Positions 4,303-11,343 of a DNA stretch of 64,000 nt are shown here, piece by piece. Within the stretch, counting starts at the first letter, position 1. Every line of letters starts with the position of its first letter. The stretch is from IMG/VR virus record IMGVR_UViG_3300005613_000015, positions 1 through 64,000 of that record; one strand, given 5' to 3'. The DNA is from a virus. Made by a program: the position numbers and the translations under genes. A model generated the notes under the pieces. The model was given only the letters and a program-made list of their open reading frames with translations. It had not been told where the DNA came from and searched no databases.

Positions 4303-4863
4303 ATGCCCATTCAACCTATTTCTGCCATCCCTGCAACCAACCCTTCCTTTCAGTATTCTGCTTCTTCAACAAGTGGAGCAGATTATATTGCACACTATCA
4401 GTACCTTAATGGTACTTGGCAACGCAAGTGGGTGTATGGCTCTGTACCCACTGGAACCTCTGGTCCTCCTACAATGTCTTACAGCTACATTGAGTTGTAC
4501 TTATCAGTATCCGTTGATACCTCTCTACTAGAAGATATTCAGTTGTCGGGTACGGGTCCATATATTATCAAACATAACGTCGATTATGATTCCGATAGCT
4601 CGGCAGGTGGGTTCGGTACGTCAGGAATATTTTACACTAGCCAAGCCGGGGTTGTATTAACCTTGGCTCCTTCGGGAACGACATCTGCTGATGTTAGTGG
4701 TAGCTGTACTAAAACATTCACATTGAGAACTGCCTTACAGCAAGGTGGTTATAATGAGTCGTTAGATACTAGTGGAAGCCTTGGCCCGTACTTCACGCAA
4801 GATGTTGTTGGAGCAGCAAAAAGGCTATGTAGAGACTTCAGAGTTGACCTACTTGACATTTAA
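4303..4863 (+). CDS. unknown late protein, probably structural (186 aa)
   Basis: Ser/Thr/Gly/Tyr-rich, beta-rich protein of the kind found among small virion decoration or fibre proteins, starting MPIQPISAIPATNPSF. It has no membrane span or signal peptide. A strong ribosome site (AAGGAGAAACCCCA) and a CTAAATA core precede it. The last 25 residues (VGAAKRLCRDFRVDLLDI) are charged and helical, unlike the body, and could be a docking tail. No family recognised. Confidence 0.6.
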   Translation: MPIQPISAIPATNPSFQYSASSTSGADYIAHYQYLNGTWQRKWVYGSVPTGTSGPPTMSYSYIELYLSVSVDTSLLEDIQLSGTGPYIIKHNVDYDSDSSAGGFGTSGIFYTSQAGVVLTLAPSGTTSADVSGSCTKTFTLRTALQQGGYNESLDTSGSLGPYFTQDVVGAAKRLCRDFRVDLLDI

Positions 4864-4917
4864 AAAGTAGGCGTAGTGTTAAAATGAGCTACCCCTCCTG
4901 CACCTGCGTTTATAAGA

Positions 4918-5340
4918 ATGGAATCTACATTTAAAGAAGCTCTTATGGAAGCTCTGAAGAAAAAGAGCAAGAAGAGAATGAAGAAGTCCTCTCGTTGTTG
5001 GGCGGGGTACAAGCCAACTCCAGGAAAGGAACCCTTCTCGAAAGGTTCCTGTATGCCCGAAGCGAAGACTCCTGCATGGCAGAGAAAGGCTGGAAAGAGT
5101 GAAGAAGGTGGATTAAATGATGCTGGTATTAAATCCTATCGTGCTGCCAACCCTGGTTCCAAGCTCAAGAAAGCAGTAACAACCAAACCAAGCAAACTCA
5201 AAAAAGGTTCAAAATCTGCTAAGCGCCGCAAATCATTTTGCTCGCGTATGGGCGGCATGAAGAAGCGTCTCACTTCCAAGAAAACTGCGAGCGACCCGAA
5301 CAGCCGTATCAATAAGGCACTCAGAAAGTGGAATTGTTAA
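4918..5340 (+). CDS. very basic Cys-containing protein, DUF6321-like (140 aa)
   Basis: Extremely Lys/Arg-rich. The order CWAGYKPTPGKEPFSKGSC, RKAGKSEEGGLN, KRRKSFCSRMGGM and a C-terminal SRINKALRKWNC matches a family I know from large phages of aquatic bacteria (annotated as a domain of unknown function, probably DUF6321). The N-terminus (MESTFKEALMEALKKK) looks like a detachable amphipathic head-targeting peptide. Composition suggests a DNA-binding protein packaged with the genome. There is no clear Shine-Dalgarno; TTTATAAGA directly before the ATG resembles a late -10 core. Confidence 0.65.
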   Translation: MESTFKEALMEALKKKSKKRMKKSSRCWAGYKPTPGKEPFSKGSCMPEAKTPAWQRKAGKSEEGGLNDAGIKSYRAANPGSKLKKAVTTKPSKLKKGSKSAKRRKSFCSRMGGMKKRLTSKKTASDPNSRINKALRKWNC

Positions 5341-5742
5341 ATGGTTTCCTATCCCCCGTCTTTTGTTGATGAATACTCCTATTCGATGCCAGCATACACC
5401 TCTGGCCTTTCTGCTACTTTTAATGTAGTAGGAACCTCAGCAATTTTTGACGGGTTGAGTGCTGTAGAAGGTCACTCATATGCCATTTTCGGATGGCAAG
5501 CAGTTTTCGATACAGCAAGCGATAATGACAAGGGGCATCTCATTCTTAAACTTACCTGTAATCTTGGAACTTGTGCGGGATTAATGCATTGTTCAGATGA
5601 CGATAATACGGTAGTGATGTTGCCTCAACCGTTGCGCCTGCCTTCTGGGTCTGGAGTATATCGAGTGACGGTTGCAAATAAACTAAAATCAGGAACTAGC
5701 ATTCATCTCAATGTTTTCTATGCTCTGGTTCCTGACCGCTAA
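5341..5742 (+). CDS. unknown small virion-type protein (133 aa)
   Basis: Begins on the base after the stop of the basic protein (TAAATG), so it is probably translated by re-initiation. The sequence is beta-rich, with alternating hydrophobics (YAIFGWQAVF, HLILKLTCNL, GVYRVTVANKL, IHLNVFYALV), like a jelly-roll or Ig-type decoration protein. Three Cys residues lie between 78 and 90. No family recognised. Last plus-strand gene before a block of convergent minus-strand genes. Confidence 0.6.
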   Translation: MVSYPPSFVDEYSYSMPAYTSGLSATFNVVGTSAIFDGLSAVEGHSYAIFGWQAVFDTASDNDKGHLILKLTCNLGTCAGLMHCSDDDNTVVMLPQPLRLPSGSGVYRVTVANKLKSGTSIHLNVFYALVPDR

Positions 5743-5764
5743 GCAGGGAGAAAGAGTTACGTAG

Positions 5765-5794
5765 AGCATACCTCAACGCTCGGCCATGTATGCT
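5765..5794. terminator. inverted repeat between convergent genes
   Basis: AGCATAC (5765-5771) and GTATGCT (5788-5794) form a 7-bp stem in the 64-base gap between the 133-aa gene (plus) and the mutase gene (minus). There is no T-run on either side, so it is at best a weak two-way terminator or an RNA-end stabiliser. Confidence 0.35.
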
Positions 5795-5806
5795 TCGTCG
5801 TAACGG

Positions 5807-6790
5807 TCAATCATAGCGTTTCAAAACTGTAAGTGCTTGTTTGATACAGTCGTCCATATCAAGATACTTATAAGTGCCTAAGCGTCCTAAGAAAAGAACA
5901 TTATTCTTTGGAAGCTCCTTATACTTGTTATAGACCTCCTGGGACTCAAAAGGCTTTGGATAAAACCTCTCAGTAGTTGGATTATTCAAGCTAAACTCCT
6001 CTGGAAATTCGCGTGTAAACACACTCTTCTTTACATCTTGGTCATACCAGTGAGAATGGTCTACGGTGCGGGTATGTTTAACGGATTTATTGCATTCGTT
6101 GAGTTGCACCCAATGAGTTCTCTGGTCTTCGAAGATTTCAAACCTGAGCGAACGGTATGTTAGAGGACCGTAACAATAATCGTAATACTGGTCAATGGAG
6201 CCCGTGTAAATCAGAAGGTCATAGGGATATTTCTTCCATTCATCTGGGTCGCAGCCGAGGTGTACCTCGCAACCGTCAAACATGTTTGTGATAAACTGCG
6301 TATAACCCCCAATAGGAACGCCTTGGAACTCATCGGTGTGATAGTAGGGGTTGCGGTCATTTCGCTTCTTCGGAACGCGACCGCTGATACTCTTAGGGAG
6401 TTTATCAAATGGGATGCCCCAATGTTTCTCACTGTAATCTACGAACAGTTGTTCTAGAATCTCCTCCGAAGACCAAGCCCCCACAATATCTTGACTGACA
6501 AGGTTGTAGGGGATTGGAATTACTTTATCATTACGAAGTCTGGCGATTGCGGTATGCTTGAAGTTGTTAAAGGCTGCATACTTGTTTACGAAGTCCCACA
6601 CATACTGTTGGTCGGTGTGGAATGCATGAGGTCCGTAGTTGTGAACCTGAATGCCTTTAATGCTCGAATCAAAGCAGTTACCTGCAATGTGAGGTCGGCA
6701 TTCAAATACTTGAATGTCGTGTCCTTTCTCCTTCAAGGTTGCTGCCGCCGTAGCAGCAGCCAACCCAGCCCCTACGATTGTAACTTTCAT
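5807..6790 (-). CDS. glf: UDP-galactopyranose mutase (327 aa)
   Basis: Flavoenzyme that converts UDP-galactopyranose to UDP-galactofuranose, the donor for galactofuranose in glycans. Seen here: N-terminal FAD-binding VGAGLAAATAAATL (third Gly of the usual pattern is Ala), FECRPHIAGNCFD, the conserved NYGPHAFHTD, WGIPFDKLP, PIGGYTQF and the C-terminal LGRLGTYKYLDMDDCI that closes the FAD site. It is somewhat shorter than typical bacterial enzymes (about 370-390 aa) but has all landmarks. Its ATG overlaps the TGA of the upstream DUF3431-like gene (ATGA), so the two are coupled. Probably supplies a sugar donor for modification of phage or host surface glycans. Confidence 0.93.
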   Translation of the reverse strand: MKVTIVGAGLAAATAAATLKEKGHDIQVFECRPHIAGNCFDSSIKGIQVHNYGPHAFHTDQQYVWDFVNKYAAFNNFKHTAIARLRNDKVIPIPYNLVSQDIVGAWSSEEILEQLFVDYSEKHWGIPFDKLPKSISGRVPKKRNDRNPYYHTDEFQGVPIGGYTQFITNMFDGCEVHLGCDPDEWKKYPYDLLIYTGSIDQYYDYCYGPLTYRSLRFEIFEDQRTHWVQLNECNKSVKHTRTVDHSHWYDQDVKKSVFTREFPEEFSLNNPTTERFYPKPFESQEVYNKYKELPKNNVLFLGRLGTYKYLDMDDCIKQALTVLKRYD

Positions 6791-7467
6791 AGCGTATACA
6801 TGAAAGAGCTGAAGTGTTCAAACAGAAAGTCTTCAACTAGTTCGTCCCTTCCATTGTGGTTATACATTCCTAGCGAGTTATCCCACATGTCTAGGATTTG
6901 TTTGTAAAAGCTTCGGGGATACTTATGCAGAACAGCCCTAGACGCGATGAACATCCCCCCTGCACCAAAGTAGTATTCAAAATCTTCGGGCAGGTTAGGG
7001 AATAGAATCTTACGCGCCTTCATGAGATGCTCAGTCATCTCAAAAGATTGCATGTGGTTTTTGCCGTGAACCGGAGCCCCAAGACTACAGTATTCGTGAG
7101 GTCTTAGATTGTTCTCCAACATCATCACGGCAGCGTATCCATTCTTAGGGTCGCTAAAATATCTCGCCCTGTTAGGGTTATACAGTACCTGTGTTAGATG
7201 TTCTAATGCACCAGCCTGAAGAAACGCAGTATGCTCGTCTAGGTTGTGATAATTATGGTAGATGTGGGAGTAGAACGTATACTGCTCTCTTCCGATGTTC
7301 GGGGTGTTTACAATCTCCACATTCTCGCCTTTTCGAGGCGGTTCTAGTTTTTCTCCTTTATTGTAGATAAGTACGGGGAAATGCGCGGAGGGCATCCAAC
7401 CCACCCAAGAAACATCCTCGTTATACCTAGCAATTACGAGTTTAAGGTCAAGCTTGTATTTTTGCAT
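6787..7467 (-). CDS. DUF3431-like putative glycosyltransferase-type protein (226 aa)
   Basis: The start LKLVIARYNEDVSWVGW and later VEIVNTPNIGREQYTFYSHIY match the layout of the DUF3431 family, found with polysaccharide genes and probably acting in sugar transfer. FLQAGALEHL, the aromatic/acidic stretch HEYCSLGAP and GAGGMFIASR resemble glycosyltransferase acceptor loops. No DxD motif is obvious. Coupled to UDP-galactopyranose mutase downstream (ATGA overlap) and 33 bases after the reductase gene, so all three may share a transcript. A galactofuranosyl transfer role is inference from neighbourhood. Confidence 0.65.
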   Translation of the reverse strand: MQKYKLDLKLVIARYNEDVSWVGWMPSAHFPVLIYNKGEKLEPPRKGENVEIVNTPNIGREQYTFYSHIYHNYHNLDEHTAFLQAGALEHLTQVLYNPNRARYFSDPKNGYAAVMMLENNLRPHEYCSLGAPVHGKNHMQSFEMTEHLMKARKILFPNLPEDFEYYFGAGGMFIASRAVLHKYPRSFYKQILDMWDNSLGMYNHNGRDELVEDFLFEHFSSFMYTL

Positions 7468-7500
7468 TACATATAATCGTCTTAAACAACTCTGAAAGGG

Positions 7501-9405
7501 TCATAGTTCACATACTCCTCCAACACAATCCTCAACGGCTCCCGCCTGTTCCTCGTAAACGCCTTCCCTCATCATCTTGTCGATGTTAATCGCCGTCCAA
7601 TCAACAGCCGTCAAAGGCTCGTTCCCGCGAGACCCTGCACGGTAGAAGGTAAAGCCCTTAAGTTCGCTCGCGTACTCTGCAAGCTGGTCTTTCACTTCTT
7701 GGGTTGCTTGATAGTCACTGGGAAGATTGCATGTCTTTGAGACAGCCGAGTCAATGTAAGATTGTACCACTGCTTGCACTTTGATGTGTTCTTCGGGGGT
7801 GACATCGTAGGCTCCGACGACATGGCTGATGTCTCGTCCTCGTTCGTAGAGGTCTTTGAAAAGGGAGTCCACGACAAAAGTTTCGTTCCATACCCCATCA
7901 GTACCAGTACGCCAACGCCGCTTATACACAGGAGCGAAAATAGGCTCAATACCAGTAGATGTGCCAAGGACCATACTAATCGTCCCGGTAGGAGCAACAG
8001 TGAGTAGCACAGCGTTACGAAGTCCTTTACTTCGAATTTCGTTTCGGATTCGGGAGGGGAGGGTTTTGAAGAACTTTTCATCTTTTAGCTTATCCCAATC
8101 ATAGGCAGGGAAGGAACCTTTTTCAGCAGCAATCGCACAGGAAGCCTTGTACGCTTCGTTTCTAAAAGTAGCGCAAACACGGTCAAGGAATTCCAGACAG
8201 CTTTCCGAGCCGTAGCGATACCCTGCTTTGATAAGGAAATAGTGAAGACCCGTCAGTCCAAGTCCAACACGACGAGAACGGAAACCAGCATCACGACACT
8301 CATTAATCGGGAAATGGTTTACTGTTAGAATATTATCTAGATAACGAACACCTGTACGAATTGTACGAGCAAACTTCTTCCAATCAATTTCTCCGTTATC
8401 ATCTACCATATTCGCAAGGTTTACATGTCCAAGGCAGCAGTTGCCGTAATTGGGAAGAACCTCTTCACCACAAGGGTTGGTGGATGGCATATACTCGAAG
8501 TACGATACATTGGTGTACTCGTTGGCAAAGTCGATGTTGAAGATTCCAGGCTCTCCCGATTCAATTGCGTTCTCAACTAGACGACCCCATAGTTCCTTGG
8601 CACGAATTTCAATCTTACGAGCGTTCTCGAACTTGTCTACCCAATGCTTCTTGTGGAACATATCCGCACGACCAAGAGCGTCTTCCTCATCAAGAGCAAC
8701 GACCTTTACAGTATCGTTACCCTCCTCAGAGATACGGTCTACTTCGTACTGATAATACTTCTGGTGACGCCCACCCCAAGTAAAATACCACTCCTCATCA
8801 TTTTCCACGGCGCGAAGGAATCGCTTTGTAATTGCTACCGAAACATTGAAATTGTTTAGCTCATGAAGGTCAAGCTTCACATCAAGGAACTCTAGAAGGT
8901 CAGGATGAGTGATATTGAGAATTGCCATCAGAGCAGTACGACGATTCTTGCCCGCACGTACATGATTGCCAATCTCGTTAATCATACGCATCACAGAAAT
9001 TGAACCGGGCGCGCTATTGCGAATATTTCCGATGTCGTTTCCTTTAGGACGAATGTTACTAAAATTGAACCCGATTCCCCCGCCACCGCAGGAAATCTTA
9101 TACATATCAGCAATCGTCTTACCAATACTCTCTACGGAATCTTCAGGGTCAAGAACATAGCAGTTCAGAAGATTTTGATGAGTTCTTCCAGAACCGAAAA
9201 GAATGCGACCTCCAGGACAGAAATCTCCAGAACGAATGGCATCGTAAAACTTCTTTTCTACGGCAACCCGTTTTTCATCACTTTCCGCGCCAGCAGCGTG
9301 AGAGGCTGCTCGCTTTGCACATTCTTTCCACGACTTCTCACCGGGGAAAGCATATTTTTCCATAAAGATTTGGTGTCCAAGACCAATAGGTTCAAAATTA
9401 TTCAT
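7501..9405 (-). CDS. nrdJ: class II (B12-dependent) ribonucleoside reductase (634 aa)
   Basis: Makes deoxyribonucleotides for phage DNA, using adenosylcobalamin as radical source; no small subunit gene is nearby. Seen: CPGGRILFGSG at 63-73, active-site Cys82 in LLNCY, GGGGIGFNFS (107-116), NPCGE at 310-314 with the radical Cys312, CCLGH (323-327), APTGTIS near 475-481 and a C-terminal redox pair Cys627/Cys632 (CVGGVC). There is no N-terminal ATP-cone and no intein. The glycine-rich GGGGIGFNFSNIRP signature is of the NrdJ type rather than NrdA. Transcribed from a promoter at 9513-9541 through a structured leader. Confidence 0.93.
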   Translation of the reverse strand: MNNFEPIGLGHQIFMEKYAFPGEKSWKECAKRAASHAAGAESDEKRVAVEKKFYDAIRSGDFCPGGRILFGSGRTHQNLLNCYVLDPEDSVESIGKTIADMYKISCGGGGIGFNFSNIRPKGNDIGNIRNSAPGSISVMRMINEIGNHVRAGKNRRTALMAILNITHPDLLEFLDVKLDLHELNNFNVSVAITKRFLRAVENDEEWYFTWGGRHQKYYQYEVDRISEEGNDTVKVVALDEEDALGRADMFHKKHWVDKFENARKIEIRAKELWGRLVENAIESGEPGIFNIDFANEYTNVSYFEYMPSTNPCGEEVLPNYGNCCLGHVNLANMVDDNGEIDWKKFARTIRTGVRYLDNILTVNHFPINECRDAGFRSRRVGLGLTGLHYFLIKAGYRYGSESCLEFLDRVCATFRNEAYKASCAIAAEKGSFPAYDWDKLKDEKFFKTLPSRIRNEIRSKGLRNAVLLTVAPTGTISMVLGTSTGIEPIFAPVYKRRWRTGTDGVWNETFVVDSLFKDLYERGRDISHVVGAYDVTPEEHIKVQAVVQSYIDSAVSKTCNLPSDYQATQEVKDQLAEYASELKGFTFYRAGSRGNEPLTAVDWTAINIDKMMREGVYEEQAGAVEDCVGGVCEL

Positions 9406-9433
9406 GAGATTATCTAGTTCGGATAGCGACTCG

Positions 9434-9458
9434 AAAAAATTAGGCGGTTGACCCGCCT
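9434..9458 (-). terminator. possible attenuator in the reductase leader
   Basis: On the minus strand AGGCGG, GTCAA loop, CCGCCT (9458-9442), then AA and six T residues (9439-9434): the shape of an intrinsic terminator, about 30 bases before the reductase ATG and downstream of its promoter. It would stop reductase transcription unless the hairpin is prevented. Confidence 0.55.
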
Positions 9459-9467
9459 GCTCTACAT

Positions 9468-9510
9468 AATAGTCGAGAAAGTGTCTACATTCGCATCCTT
9501 TCTCACTATT
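9468..9510 (-). other. long hairpin in the reductase leader
   Basis: Minus strand AATAGT-GAGAAAG pairs with CTTTCTC-(G)-ACTATT: 13 base pairs with one bulged G, around a 16-base loop (GATGCGAATGTAGACA). It lies between the promoter and the attenuator-like hairpin, so it could be the sensing part of a leader element or an operator. It does not look like a known cobalamin riboswitch, being far too short. Confidence 0.5.
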
Positions 9511-9512
9511 AT

Positions 9513-9541
9513 ATTATACCATGTGGAAAACAATTCTAGAA
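9513..9541 (-). promoter_or_regulatory. reductase promoter
   Basis: Extended -10 TGGTATAAT on the minus strand (TATAAT 9518-9513) with a weak -35 TTCTAG at 17 bases. The expected start is near 9506, giving a leader of about 100 bases before the reductase ATG at 9405. The 13-base string TATAATATAATAG here recurs exactly at 22407-22419 on the plus strand. Confidence 0.7.
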
Positions 9542-9688
9542 AAAATTCAAAGTGGTATCCTGGCTTACTGGAGTCAGGTTACTTGGTTCGTTCTTGGCGT
9601 TCTTCTTGGAACGATGCTTCTTGGCGGTCTTGTTTCGTGTACGTCCGCTGAGCAGAGTGGCTCTTCAGCACTTACCGCTGCTGAGTAG
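9521..9688 (+). CDS. small membrane / lipoprotein-like protein (55 aa)
   Basis: MWKTILEKIQSGILAYW, then a membrane span VTWFVLGVLLGTMLLGGLV (about 20-38) ending in SC, then a short polar tail. LGGLVSC resembles a lipobox but lies far from the N-terminus, so a plain one-span membrane protein is also possible. The ATG directly follows TATTATATTATACC, close to the sequence before the minus gene at 10816, so the mRNA may have little or no leader. An intrinsic terminator follows 21 bases after the stop, which supports a real one-gene transcript. Confidence 0.6.
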   Translation: MWKTILEKIQSGILAYWSQVTWFVLGVLLGTMLLGGLVSCTSAEQSGSSALTAAE

Positions 9689-9709
9689 TTTTATCTCAAT
9701 CTTTTTAAT

Positions 9710-9746
9710 AAGCCGTGATGGGATTTTTCCTGTCATGGCTTTTTTT
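9710..9746 (+). terminator. intrinsic terminator after the 55-aa gene
   Basis: AAGCCGTGATGGGA pairs along all 14 positions (including G-T pairs) with TCCTGTCATGGCTT around TTTT, followed by a T-run. Strong plus-strand terminator between the small membrane gene and the following late gene. Confidence 0.85.
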
Positions 9747-9755
9747 GTTTTTGTG

Positions 9756-9772
9756 GCTATATAAAATAGGAG
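9756..9772 (+). promoter_or_regulatory. candidate late promoter plus ribosome site
   Basis: GCTATATAAAATAGGAG, a 17-base string also present exactly at 63329-63345 before the tail tube gene. It contains TATAAAATA, near the T4 late core, and an AGGAG. Confidence 0.55.
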
Positions 9773-9801
9773 CGCGAGTGCAGGGCAGGAGCGCCGCCAG
9801 C

Positions 9802-10518
9802 ATGAACTTCGTAGAACAAAATAAGATAGTCGGGCATTTAACAATTGTTAAACGAGATAGCCGAACTAAAAAAGAAGAGGTCGTATACGACGATTCAAAC
9901 GTCATTTGCGGCGGCATGGGTAGAAGCATAGCTCAGTTCATGTCGCTTACAGGATGTGATTTAAACGAATGTGGTGTAGACATTCCTGGGGGTGAGGCGT
10001 GTGACCTCATACATTACCAGATTTCAAAATACCAAGTTGGTATTGGCGCTTCTGGAACAACAGCTACGTCCTCCGTGGTAGGTCTCGTTTCTCCTTTATC
10101 GTATGAGGATTATGGAGGCGGTTTAAAAAGCGTAAAGCTCTCTAAAGCCGATTTATACTCCGACTCAGATGTAAAAATTTCTGAGGACGAAACCTTCGGT
10201 GTCCTTGAAAGAGTAGGAAAAAGCACCTCATCTATTACGCATATATGGCTTATGGATGAGGAGACAGGGAACGGCCAGCGAATTGATGAGGCTGGTTTGT
10301 TTGTTGAAAATCCCTATCTAAAAAAGAAGCAGTCCTTTAGCGATTTATCGCGGGTTCGAATTTCGTTGTTAGGAGACCCTTATCAAGACCAGACGGTTAT
10401 TGAACTCAAAGAGGAGTTTAGTCCTGGGCATATTCTATGCGCTTATAAGCAGTTCACTCCTATCTATAAGGAAACCTACTTCAGTCTTCTCTTTCGTTGG
10501 AAGATTACATTTCTGTAA
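9802..10518 (+). CDS. tail fibre/baseplate-type protein, paralogue of 43714 (238 aa)
   Basis: Shares its start (GHLTIVKRDS... DDSNVICGGMG), middle (DEAGLFVENP) and end (LCAYKQFTPIYKE...LLFRWKITFL) with the 192-aa protein at 43714, and start and end with the 1204-aa protein at 40100. These are structural proteins of unknown exact place. The ATG at 9802 is chosen because it matches the paralogue start. A GTG at 9778 has a better-placed AGGAG and would add eight residues. The frame further upstream is inside the terminator. It lies outside the tail cluster, away from its relatives. Its 3' end overlaps the minus gene by 14 bases. Confidence 0.65.
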   Translation: MNFVEQNKIVGHLTIVKRDSRTKKEEVVYDDSNVICGGMGRSIAQFMSLTGCDLNECGVDIPGGEACDLIHYQISKYQVGIGASGTTATSSVVGLVSPLSYEDYGGGLKSVKLSKADLYSDSDVKISEDETFGVLERVGKSTSSITHIWLMDEETGNGQRIDEAGLFVENPYLKKKQSFSDLSRVRISLLGDPYQDQTVIELKEEFSPGHILCAYKQFTPIYKETYFSLLFRWKITFL

Positions 10519-10816
10519 AGTATTCTTTCGGTTTGCCTGTCCCGAACGCAAATCCCTTTGGGTTGGGAGGAGGCCAAGGAAGGTTTTTAGGGTCTTTCAC
10601 AAATAGATAACAACAACCTTCAATTTCAGTCTGTACAACTTCACAATCTTCGCGAAATGTAAGTGGAAGCCCTTCAAACGGAAATCCATTCCCCGGAACT
10701 ACACGCACAATCCAACTTCCTTTCTCCCAATGAACAGGAGCATACGAACGAATCAAATACGGAGCATCATACCAATCCCAGATAGTGTAGAAGTTTCGAT
10801 TAGAAGAGTCTTGCAT
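10505..10816 (-). CDS. unknown protein (103 aa)
   Basis: Aromatic- and Pro-rich protein starting MQDSSNRNFYTIWDWYDAP, ending in a segment rich in Pro/Gly (LPWPPPNPKGFAFGTG). Beta-rich in the middle (SWIVRVVPGNGF, CEVVQTEIEGCCYLFV). I recognise no family. The ATG at 10816 directly follows TATTATATACTACC on the minus strand, so it is probably read from the two-way promoter shared with 10837. Convergent overlap of 14 bases with the preceding plus gene. Confidence 0.55.
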   Translation of the reverse strand: MQDSSNRNFYTIWDWYDAPYLIRSYAPVHWEKGSWIVRVVPGNGFPFEGLPLTFREDCEVVQTEIEGCCYLFVKDPKNLPWPPPNPKGFAFGTGKPKEYFTEM

Positions 10817-10821
10817 GGTAG

Positions 10822-10830
10822 TATATAATA
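10822..10830. promoter_or_regulatory. two-way AT-box promoter
   Basis: TATATAATA in the 20-base gap between divergent starts at 10816 (minus) and 10837 (plus). On the plus strand TATAAT (10824-10829) is seven bases before the ATG at 10837, so the mRNA would be leaderless. The same 9-mer is at 12018 and 22405. Confidence 0.6.
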
Positions 10831-10836
10831 GTGCTT

Positions 10837-11343
10837 ATGCAGAAGAAAATATTGTCTGTTTTTGGAGATGAATCCTTTCCTCGTACAGGTCTTGGCGGCT
10901 TGCCTACAAAACGACAGGTTGCGACAGACAATATTATGATGTTCTTTAAGAGTCTTGCACCAGACTTAGTATACATTGTTCCAAGGAACGGAACTTGTGC
11001 TTATGCAGCCGCAGTGTGCAAGATGATGAATATCCCATACATCTTAGTCTGTCCGTATCCTGGATATTTTGAAAATCTAAAGATAACTGACGCAAAGCTT
11101 TTATCTCGGGTAATAGATTCTGCTAAAACTCTTATTATTCTAAACGAGACTCCGATTGATAAAAACCAAGCAATAAAGGAATCAAATCAGTTCCTATCAA
11201 ATGTCGGAGCGTTTATGGTCTTTTTATATGATTCAGAAGGAGACCCAATGTTTCAAGAGTTTATGGACAAACAATGTGAGAAGTATTTTGATTCAAGGGT
11301 TCTGATGGAGTTAGCGTACAACGAGCGGCAAGTGTTTAGATAG
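10837..11343 (+). CDS. SLOG/Rossmann-like protein, possible nucleotide-binding (168 aa)
   Basis: N-terminal MQKKILSVFGDESFPRTGLGG, then YIVPRNGTCAYAAAVCKMMNIPYILVCPYPGYFENL and later LLSRVIDSAKTLIIL. This order (beta strand-turn-helix, a Gly-containing loop, then a hydrophobic strand and an AD-like helix) resembles the SLOG/YpsA-type Rossmann fold that binds nucleotides or their derivatives. The catalytic-type residues are not clear, so the assignment is tentative. The ATG at 10837 is chosen (leaderless after TATAAT); a GTG at 10831 is in frame. It overlaps the convergent glycosyltransferase gene by 33 bases. Confidence 0.45.
   Translation: MQKKILSVFGDESFPRTGLGGLPTKRQVATDNIMMFFKSLAPDLVYIVPRNGTCAYAAAVCKMMNIPYILVCPYPGYFENLKITDAKLLSRVIDSAKTLIILNETPIDKNQAIKESNQFLSNVGAFMVFLYDSEGDPMFQEFMDKQCEKYFDSRVLMELAYNERQVFR

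Noticed and set aside
5765-5794. Strong two-way intrinsic terminator
   Set aside because: The stem is only 7 bp with a 16-base loop and no T-run on either side; kept as a weak feature only.
7501-9405. Intein or split in the ribonucleotide reductase
   Set aside because: The frame is continuous, about the usual length, and all active-site motifs follow each other without insertion.
9468-9510. tRNA or known riboswitch in the reductase leader
   Set aside because: Only one long stem plus an attenuator-like hairpin; no cloverleaf and far too short for the cobalamin riboswitch.
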